From positions 4,408 to 9,428 of the forward strand of contig WFMA01000110.1 of the NCBI GenBank assembly GCA_009177195.1: 5,021 nucleotides of DNA. The letters run 5' to 3'. The position numbers were made by a program, and so were the translations under genes. The notes under the pieces are model-generated. The model did no database searches, was not told the DNA's origin, and worked only from the letters and a program-made list of their open reading frames with translations. The stretch is from Bacteroidales bacterium. Lineage in GTDB: Bacteria > Bacteroidota > Bacteroidia > Bacteroidales > Muribaculaceae. Position 1 is the stretch's first letter, and the number at the start of each line of letters is the position of its first letter. Of the stretch, positions 1 through 5,021 are shown piece after piece.

Positions 1-1130
1 ATCGCCGTCGCTGTTATTATAGCTCCCCAGGGTGAGGTGGGGTCGATGCCGAGAGCCGACAGCGGTCCGTTCCATACATGGCTGGCGACAAGCATCGCCG
101 CTACCGACAGAGCGAGCACGGCGGCGTTGATGGAGGTGATGAGCAGGTAGTAGTAGCGCGCGACGGTGTCGGGGGCATAGCCGAGCATCATGAGGTCGCA
201 TAGTTTCTGCTTGTTTTTCTGCAACAGCAGGTGAACGCTCAGAGTGAGGATGAAGAACGATAGCAAGCTTATTATAACGCCGATGGTGATGACGACGGCG
301 GTCACGATCGACAGGAAGTAGGATGCTTTTCCGGAATCGTTGCCGGTTCCCGACGCTTCGTAGCCGTGAGACGAGAGATACTCTTTTATCGCAGGATCGC
401 CCGGTTGTTTCAGTTCGATTATCAGTCTTGACGGAGCGGGGTCGGCTGTCTCTCCGAAGGTTGAATTAGCCCACGTCATGAAATCTTCGGGGACGGCGAC
501 CGTGTTGAGACGGGAGGAAAATCCCACTATCCGTGCCGGAATCCACTGCTGCCTGCCGTTGCCGCTTATTGATATTCTAAGCGGCACCATGCCTATCATT
601 GCTTCGCTTAATTGAGGCAGTCCACGCGAGGATGCGAAGCCGAAGTTGTAGAGCGAAAGGTAGTCTTTGCTGATGATTATGGGAATTTCGGGTTTGTCGG
701 GGTCGAAGCTCCAGTCATGGGGTCGAACGTCGAACATATCGTCGGGAATCGACTCGAAAAACAGAGCCGTCGAAAGATTGGCTCCGTTCATATCGACCGT
801 GGCGGCGACGTTGAATGTTGCCGGAGTGAATGGCTCCGCCCTGCGCGCCCAGGGCTGAGAAGTTATGTCGGTGATCTCTTCCTTTGAAAAGGTGTTGTCG
901 CCGCCGCTCCCCACAAGCGAGCCGAGCCCGCTCACCTTGTGGGATATCACCATGTAATCGCGAGTAAGAAACGAATCGTCGTCACTCCACACTGATTTTA
1001 TGTCGGAATAGAATTGCAGAGCGCACACCACTATTGTGAGCCCTACGAGATTGGCGATGGCATATCCTGATAGCTGGGCGGCGCTGATGTTGTGGCGCAG
1101 TAACCGCCAGACGGTGTTCTTGCGTTTCAT
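1..1130 (-). CDS. FtsX/MacB-type ABC transporter permease, N-terminal 376 residues (runs off the window)
   Basis: This is an inner-membrane permease, partner of the ATPase encoded just upstream. Reading the minus strand from the ATG at 1128-1130 gives 376 codons with no stop; the 3' end lies beyond base 1. The product starts with a basic stretch (MKRKNTVWRLLRHN), then a hydrophobic segment at about residues 21-40. A long polar, presumably periplasmic domain follows at about 42-269. Further hydrophobic segments lie at about 271-301 and 328-350, and another may begin near 368. The short basic cytoplasmic loop between them (about 304-325, QKNKQKLCDLMMLGYAP) is typical of FtsX-fold permeases, where it contacts the ATPase. 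This layout of one TM, a large periplasmic domain and then the FtsX core is that of the MacB/LolC/FtsX superfamily. The start codon overlaps the ATPase stop (ATGA), which supports this start and translational coupling. Substrate is unknown. Whether the full protein has one FtsX core or a duplicated one cannot be seen here. Confidence 0.9.
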   Translation of the reverse strand, partial: MKRKNTVWRLLRHNISAAQLSGYAIANLVGLTIVVCALQFYSDIKSVWSDDDSFLTRDYMVISHKVSGLGSLVGSGGDNTFSKEEITDITSQPWARRAEPFTPATFNVAATVDMNGANLSTALFFESIPDDMFDVRPHDWSFDPDKPEIPIIISKDYLSLYNFGFASSRGLPQLSEAMIGMVPLRISISGNGRQQWIPARIVGFSSRLNTVAVPEDFMTWANSTFGETADPAPSRLIIELKQPGDPAIKEYLSSHGYEASGTGNDSGKASYFLSIVTAVVITIGVIISLLSFFILTLSVHLLLQKNKQKLCDLMMLGYAPDTVARYYYLLITSINAAVLALSVAAMLVASHVWNGPLSALGIDPTSPWGAIITATA

Positions 1131-1777
1131 AATCTTATGCGGCGTGTCACGTCGATTTTCAAGTCATTTCCTACTGAGGTGGCTACGATGGCGGCTTCGT
1201 TTTTTGCCGCTTCCTCCATGACCATCTCTGCAACGATGGCATTGTTTCGCTCGTCAAGGTGGCTCACAGGCTCGTCCAGGAGCAGGAAATCGAATGGCTG
1301 GCACAGCGCCCTTGCCACCGCCACGCGCTGTTGCTGCCCTATGGAGAGTCGTTTCACGGGAGTGTGGGCTTTGTCGGCTATTTCAAGACGGCGTAGCATT
1401 TCGATGATTTCACCCTCGGTCTTGTGACCGGTCAACCGGTTTTTCAAGTCGATATTTTCCATCGCCGTCAGTTCGGGGAACAATCTCATTTCCTGAGGCA
1501 GCAAGGCAAGCGAGCGTTGACGAAGCTCGCACCACCGCGCGATGGAAAAATTTCGGGAGTCTTCTCCGTCAAACAGAATTGTGCCCGAGTAGTCGGCACG
1601 GTTTCCGTAGAGGTAGCTGCACAAGGAGGATTTCCCGGTGCCCGATTCGGCATGGATAAGGTAACGCTCACCACGGAGAAGGGTGAGTTGCGAAAGCCAT
1701 ATTTCCGATTCTGGTTTCGTTTCGCGAAACACGTCGGGTAGCAGCGTGTCGAGAGTTATAGCGTCGATGCGCTTCAT
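1127..1777 (-). CDS. ABC transporter ATP-binding protein, LolD/MacB/FtsE-like, with atypical motifs
   Basis: A 216-residue stand-alone nucleotide-binding subunit, the size usual for LolD/FtsE-type ATPases, expected at the cytoplasmic face of the inner membrane driving the FtsX-type permease encoded next. Visible motifs: Walker A at residues 43-51 (AESGTGKSS), Q-loop Gln95 (LLPQE), ABC signature at 144-148 (LSIGQ, followed by QQR), Walker B at 164-169 (FLLLDE, catalytic Glu169) and D-loop at 172-175 (SHLD). Three departures from consensus stand out. The first Walker A glycine is Ala43, the third signature residue is Ile instead of Gly, and the H-loop position, normally TH(D/E), reads ATSVGND, so Ser201 replaces the switch histidine. 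Lysine and both acidic Walker B residues are intact, so ATP binding is likely. Catalysis may be slow or rely on other residues. The start ATG shares bases with the TAA stop of the lipoprotein gene (TAATG), and the TGA stop overlaps the permease ATG. Family assignment is firm; substrate is unknown. Confidence 0.95.
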   Translation of the reverse strand: MKRIDAITLDTLLPDVFRETKPESEIWLSQLTLLRGERYLIHAESGTGKSSLCSYLYGNRADYSGTILFDGEDSRNFSIARWCELRQRSLALLPQEMRLFPELTAMENIDLKNRLTGHKTEGEIIEMLRRLEIADKAHTPVKRLSIGQQQRVAVARALCQPFDFLLLDEPVSHLDERNNAIVAEMVMEEAAKNEAAIVATSVGNDLKIDVTRRIRL

Positions 1778-3270
1778 TATCGGATAGTGTCAATAGGAGT
1801 GAAGCCCATGTCGTCGTTGGCGCTTGAGGTCTCGGCGGGAATCTCCTCGACGGGATCTTTGTCAGCCGATATGAGCATAGCGAGCTGTTCAAAGATCGGT
1901 ATTGTGGGATCGGAGAAGGAGAACGACATCTGCAACTCGCCTTTTAGTCCCATTTTGAGCGTGAAGCCGTTTCCGCCATATACCGCTTCGCCGATTGAGT
2001 TGGGGATATTCGCCCAGATGGCAAATGAATTCCCTTTGGCGGCATCGCGCGCCGCATTGTTGCCGAGCTGTTTTAATGAGCGGTTGGTGAGCACGATTGT
2101 GTTGTCGACGGCTTTCAGCGTTATGGGGTCCATTCCGGGACGTTGCATTACAAATTCGTTGCCCTTGTCGACAATGGGCAGTCCCACCATCGATATGATA
2201 TCGCGGAGATCGCTGAGGGTCTTTTTGACCTCGTTTTTTTTCAATTGTATCGCGGCAACGAAGTTGATGTTGCCGGCAATTGCCGCTTGGGAAAGATTGG
2301 AAGGATCATCAAGCCCGCCGGCAATCATCATTGTGCCGTCGAGACGTTTCAAATAGGGGAGCACCATTGCGGTTAACGCGCGTTGGCGATAATCGAGGGG
2401 ATAGATTGACTGAAAGTAGTCCATGATCTCCTCCCAGTCGGTGTCGCCTTTAATTCCGACAGCCATTACGAAAAGGTCGGATGGCATGGTGTAGTCAAGC
2501 AGGGAAGTGTCGATGCGTTTCAGGTAGTTGTCCATCTCCTTCTCTTTTCCGGCGGCATCGATGAATTTTGCCGTGACCAGCATTTCCCGGGCATTGTTGT
2601 CGATCCCTCCGGTGAAGCAAGTCCATCCGTCGGCTGCTTCCGCGCGGGCTATCGCAAGGTGGAATATGTCATCGTCCGCGCTGAGGAATCGGGCTATGCC
2701 TTTCAGGGAAGAAACGGGAGTGTTGGCGGCGCGGGTGAGTTCGTCGGAGAGAGTGGCAACGGCTTTCGACGCATCGCCCCACATTAGCCAGCCTTGCTTA
2801 TTTTTTGTCACGAGATTCACGTCCTCCAGTTCGTACACTTCGAAGCCGTCGATAGTTTCCGGAGCAGGATTGGCGCCTATTTCGGTGATGAGGTCGCTAA
2901 GATTTTTTATTTTGAAAGTGTAGGTGTAGTTTCCCGAGCGCTTTAAGGCGCCGATGCCGTTGTCATTTCCGTTTAAGGCGAATCCTGCCATGAGGGAGCG
3001 ATCGATTGATTCGGAGGTTAGGATTGTCGTGATTTCACGGTGGCAACGCTCCGATGAATTGGCAAGAAACTTGTCGAGGACTTCCGAAGTTGTCAGCTTG
3101 CCGCCATATTTGGCTCCGTTCATAGCGTCGTTGAGCCGCTCCACATTCAGGGTCACTATTCCGGGAGCGTCGGCAGGAATGGTGTCGAGGAGTTGGCTTT
3201 CGCGGGAACAGCCGCTGAATGACAGCAGCATTGCTATCGTGGCAATCGCTGAGAGAAATCTTGCATTCAT
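1777..3270 (-). CDS. Predicted lipoprotein, DUF4836-like, first gene of an ABC permease operon
   Basis: Predicted exported lipoprotein of 497 residues. From the ATG at 3268-3270 the product starts MNARF, then a hydrophobic stretch, and a lipobox-like SFSGC with the lipidated Cys at residue 21. The mature protein begins CSRESQLLDTIPADAPGIV. The 'IPADAP..V.LN' opening and the length of about 500 residues resemble the Bacteroidetes DUF4836 family, which has no established function; this is recognition by eye. The rest is an alternating globular sequence with no further membrane segment and a polar, acidic tail (about 470-497). An in-frame GTG eight codons upstream (3292-3294) would give a longer form, but it sits about where transcription should start from the 3300-3307 box, and the ATG gives a cleaner signal peptide. 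No acidic run follows the Cys, so a surface-export signal is not obvious; a periplasm-facing location is more likely. Overlap with the ATPase gene suggests it is a partner of that ABC complex. Confidence 0.85.
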   Translation of the reverse strand: MNARFLSAIATIAMLLSFSGCSRESQLLDTIPADAPGIVTLNVERLNDAMNGAKYGGKLTTSEVLDKFLANSSERCHREITTILTSESIDRSLMAGFALNGNDNGIGALKRSGNYTYTFKIKNLSDLITEIGANPAPETIDGFEVYELEDVNLVTKNKQGWLMWGDASKAVATLSDELTRAANTPVSSLKGIARFLSADDDIFHLAIARAEAADGWTCFTGGIDNNAREMLVTAKFIDAAGKEKEMDNYLKRIDTSLLDYTMPSDLFVMAVGIKGDTDWEEIMDYFQSIYPLDYRQRALTAMVLPYLKRLDGTMMIAGGLDDPSNLSQAAIAGNINFVAAIQLKKNEVKKTLSDLRDIISMVGLPIVDKGNEFVMQRPGMDPITLKAVDNTIVLTNRSLKQLGNNAARDAAKGNSFAIWANIPNSIGEAVYGGNGFTLKMGLKGELQMSFSFSDPTIPIFEQLAMLISADKDPVEEIPAETSSANDDMGFTPIDTIR

Positions 3271-3299
3271 ATTATAAATAGTTAGATGTAACACTATCG

Positions 3300-3307
3300 C
3301 AAAGATA
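3300..3307 (-). promoter_or_regulatory. Bacteroidetes -7 promoter box for the lipoprotein-ATPase-permease operon
   Basis: The minus strand reads TATCTTTG, matching TAnnTTTG, in AT-rich DNA 29 bases upstream of the lipoprotein ATG. The predicted start site near 3294 gives a short leader of about 24 bases, almost the same arrangement as at guaA. There is no good TTG at the -33 spacing; the nearest (in CTTGCTTC) is about 30 bases upstream of the box, which is too far. No other promoter is evident before the two downstream genes, so this one probably drives all three. Confidence 0.55.
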
Positions 3308-3372
3308 AATATTATTTTGTTTATCGGCGGCGTGAAGCAAGAGAAATTGCATGGAGAGCCGGGTTTAAGCAG

Positions 3373-3405
3373 CAGAGCCCCGTCCGAGGAATGGACGAGG
3401 CTCTG
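3373..3405 (-). terminator. Strong hairpin between guaA and the lipoprotein gene, probable terminator
   Basis: Inverted repeat with 13-base arms (3373-3385 and 3393-3405) and a 7-base loop. Twelve pairs are Watson-Crick. The remaining position is a G-U wobble in minus-strand RNA but a C-A mismatch in plus-strand RNA, so the stem is better formed in the guaA transcript. It lies 24 bases after the guaA stop, where a terminator is expected. However, the T tract (TTTTATTTT, 3408-3416) flanks the hairpin on the plus-strand side; in the guaA transcript the stem is preceded by an A-rich tract and followed only by CTGCTTAAA. The role in ending the guaA transcript is therefore likely but not textbook. 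It could also be bidirectional or an mRNA 3'-end stabiliser. Confidence 0.6.
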
Positions 3406-3429
3406 GCTTTTATTTTAGGGGTGGGAAGG

Positions 3430-4953
3430 TTATTCCCACTCGATGGTTGCCGGCGGCTTGGACGAGATGTCGTAGCAAACGCGGTTGACTCCTTTGACCT
3501 TGTTGATGATGTCGTTGCTGACTTTAGCCATGAAGTCGTAAGGGAGATGAGCCCAGTCGGCGGTCATCGCGTCGGTGGAAGTGACGGCGCGGAGAGCTAC
3601 CGCGCGTTCATAGGTGCGCTCGTCGCCCATTACTCCTACGCTTTGCACAGGGAGGAGGATGGCGCCTGCCTGCCAAACCTGGTCATATAATCCCCAATCG
3701 CGGAGTCCCTGAATGAAGATGTCGTCGGCATCCTGGAGAATGGTGACTTTTTCGGGAGTGATGTCGCCGAGGATGCGCACGGCAAGACCGGGTCCGGGGA
3801 ACGGATGGCGCTTGATGAGGTGCTCGGGCATTCCGAGTTCCCTGCCCACGGCACGAACTTCGTCCTTGAAGAGAAGGCGGAGAGGCTCGCACAGCTTGAG
3901 GTTCATTTTTTCGGGAAGTCCGCCCACGTTGTGGTGGCTCTTAATGGTGGTTCCGGTGATTGAGAGCGACTCGATGCAGTCGGGATAGATTGTTCCTTGC
4001 GCAAGCCACTTCACGTCTTTTATCTTGTGGGCTTCTTCGTCGAAAACGTCGATGAAGCCTTTGCCTATGATTTTGCGCTTGCGTTCGGGCTCGGTGACTC
4101 CGGCGAGTTCGCTGAAGAATTTAGCCGATGCGTCTACTCCGATCACGTTCAAGCCGAGGCACTCATAGTCGTGAAGCACATTCTTGAACTCGTTTTTGCG
4201 GAGCATTCCGTGGTCGACGAAGATGCAGGTGAGGTTCTTGCCGATAGCGCGGTTGAGGAGCACTGCCGCAACCGAAGAATCGACGCCGCCGCTGAGTCCC
4301 AGTACCACCTTGTCGTCGCCGAGCTGCTCTTTGAGAGCTGCGACTGTCGATTCGATGAATGACGCGGCGCTCCAGTCCTGACGGCTTCCGCAGATGTCGA
4401 CAACGAAGTTCTTGAGCAACTGGGTTCCGTGGGTCGAGTGATATACTTCGGGATGGAACTGCACGCCCCACAGTTTTTCGCCGTCAGCCTGATAGGCGGC
4501 GATCGCCACTTTTTCAGTTGACGCAATGGTGCGGAAATTGTCGGGGATGGCGGTGATGGTGTCGCCATGGCTCATCCACACTTGCGCGTTGACGGGGATA
4601 TCCTTGAATAGCGGATTTTCCATGTCGAACTTGGTGAGGTGGGCGCGACCATATTCGCGTGAACCAGCGGGCTCTACCGAGCCGCCGTTGATGTAAGCCA
4701 TGTATTGCGCGCCATAGCAGATGCCAAGTATGGGGAGGCGTCCGCGTATTTTCGACAAGTCGACTTTGAAGGCGTTCTCGTCGTAGACCGAGAACGGGCT
4801 TCCTGACAGAATCACGCCGATAACCGACGGGTCGTCATGTGGAAACTTGTTGTAGGGCACAATCTCGCAGTAAGTGTTTAGCTCGCGCACTCGTCTGCCT
4901 ATGAGCTGAGTGGTCTGAGAGCCGAAATCGAGGATTATGATTTTCTCTTGCAT
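3430..4953 (-). CDS. guaA: GMP synthase (glutamine-hydrolysing)
   Basis: Complete 507-residue cytosolic enzyme that makes GMP from XMP, ATP and glutamine, the last step of guanine nucleotide synthesis. The N-terminal class I glutamine amidotransferase domain (about 1-190) starts with ILDFGSQ. It has the oxyanion-region LSGSP at 49-53, the nucleophile Cys79 in GICYG, and the triad His167 and Glu169 in FHPE. The ATP pyrophosphatase domain begins near 195 and carries the PP-loop SGGVDSS at 221-227, followed by FVDHG. The C-terminal dimerisation and XMP-binding domain contains HPFPGPGLA and ends KPPATIEWE, the usual C-terminus of the family. Length is slightly below the roughly 525 residues of the E. 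coli enzyme. All catalytic residues are present, so it should be active. It stands alone with no guaB next to it in the window, has its own promoter box upstream, and is separated by 159 bases from the next gene on the same strand. No guanine riboswitch is evident in its short leader. Confidence 0.98.
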   Translation of the reverse strand: MQEKIIILDFGSQTTQLIGRRVRELNTYCEIVPYNKFPHDDPSVIGVILSGSPFSVYDENAFKVDLSKIRGRLPILGICYGAQYMAYINGGSVEPAGSREYGRAHLTKFDMENPLFKDIPVNAQVWMSHGDTITAIPDNFRTIASTEKVAIAAYQADGEKLWGVQFHPEVYHSTHGTQLLKNFVVDICGSRQDWSAASFIESTVAALKEQLGDDKVVLGLSGGVDSSVAAVLLNRAIGKNLTCIFVDHGMLRKNEFKNVLHDYECLGLNVIGVDASAKFFSELAGVTEPERKRKIIGKGFIDVFDEEAHKIKDVKWLAQGTIYPDCIESLSITGTTIKSHHNVGGLPEKMNLKLCEPLRLLFKDEVRAVGRELGMPEHLIKRHPFPGPGLAVRILGDITPEKVTILQDADDIFIQGLRDWGLYDQVWQAGAILLPVQSVGVMGDERTYERAVALRAVTSTDAMTADWAHLPYDFMAKVSNDIINKVKGVNRVCYDISSKPPATIEWE

Positions 4954-4982
4954 GCAGCGATTATGAAGGGATTAAAACTATG

Positions 4983-4990
4983 CAAAATTA
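4983..4990 (-). promoter_or_regulatory. Bacteroidetes -7 promoter box upstream of guaA
   Basis: The minus strand reads TAATTTTG, an exact match to the Bacteroidetes TAnnTTTG consensus, about 30 bases before the guaA ATG. The start site would fall near 4977, giving a leader of roughly 24 bases. The -33 region is only T-rich, with no TTG at the expected spacing; a TTG 12 bases upstream of the box is too close. The leader has no clear Shine-Dalgarno sequence, as is common in this phylum. Confidence 0.6.
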
Positions 4991-5021
4991 AGGAAATTAT
5001 CGCAATTATAAAAATTGTGAC

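Noticed and set aside
612..887. Plus-strand reading frame of 91 codons
   Set aside because: It lies wholly inside the minus-strand permease frame, which is open end to end. Its composition is not convincing for a protein and it has no promoter or neighbour in that direction.
1787..2356. Plus-strand reading frame of 189 codons opposite the lipoprotein gene
   Set aside because: It is antisense to a well-supported lipoprotein frame, and its long openness is explained by the codon pattern of the opposite strand. No recognisable domain.
3271..3429. Possible small RNA, tRNA or small gene in the intergenic region
   Set aside because: Apart from the hairpin and the promoter box, I see no tRNA fold, conserved RNA signature or credible short frame here.
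3997..4362. Plus-strand reading frame of 121 codons inside guaA
   Set aside because: It is a shadow of guaA, whose motifs and full length are unambiguous on the minus strand.
4954..5021. Possible guanine riboswitch or regulatory leader upstream of guaA
   Set aside because: Only about 24 bases lie between the predicted transcription start and the ATG, too short for a purine riboswitch aptamer, and no such fold is seen.
1..5021. CRISPR array, insertion sequence or long direct repeats
   Set aside because: No spaced identical repeats, terminal inverted repeats or transposase-like frames were seen; the window is almost entirely ordinary coding sequence.

Overview
The window looks like chromosomal DNA from a Bacteroidales bacterium, possibly Muribaculaceae-like. 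Three things suggest this. Both visible promoter regions carry a TAnnTTTG box, the -7 element of Bacteroidetes. The starts lack clear Shine-Dalgarno sequences. The 1777-3270 gene encodes a lipoprotein resembling DUF4836-type proteins, which are largely confined to Bacteroidetes. Coding DNA is of moderate to high GC and the two intergenic regions are AT-rich. The family assignment is an impression from reading the sequence, not a search result.

All four genes lie on the minus strand, so transcription runs from high to low coordinates. At the right, 3430-4953 is a complete guaA (glutamine-hydrolysing GMP synthase) with its own promoter box at 4983-4990. A 159-base intergenic region (3271-3429) follows, holding a strong hairpin (3373-3405) and a second promoter box (3300-3307).

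Next comes a tightly packed three-gene unit: a predicted lipoprotein (1777-3270), a short ABC ATPase (1127-1777) and an FtsX/MacB-type permease that runs off the left edge (1130 to beyond 1). The lipoprotein and ATPase genes share TAATG at their junction, and the ATPase and permease genes share ATGA. Both junctions point to translational coupling and a shared function. The permease is open for all 376 codons present in the window.

guaA is ordinary purine metabolism: XMP to GMP with glutamine-derived ammonia. The other three genes plausibly form one cell-envelope machine. In this reading the ATPase powers a permease with a large periplasmic domain, and the lipoprotein is its periplasmic or outer-membrane partner. 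The substrate is unknown, and the machine may be mechanotransmissive rather than a classical transporter. The main oddities are non-canonical nucleotide-binding motifs in the ATPase, including loss of the H-loop histidine, and a terminator-like hairpin whose T tract lies on the strand opposite to all the genes. I saw no RNA gene, mobile element, CRISPR array or long repeat.
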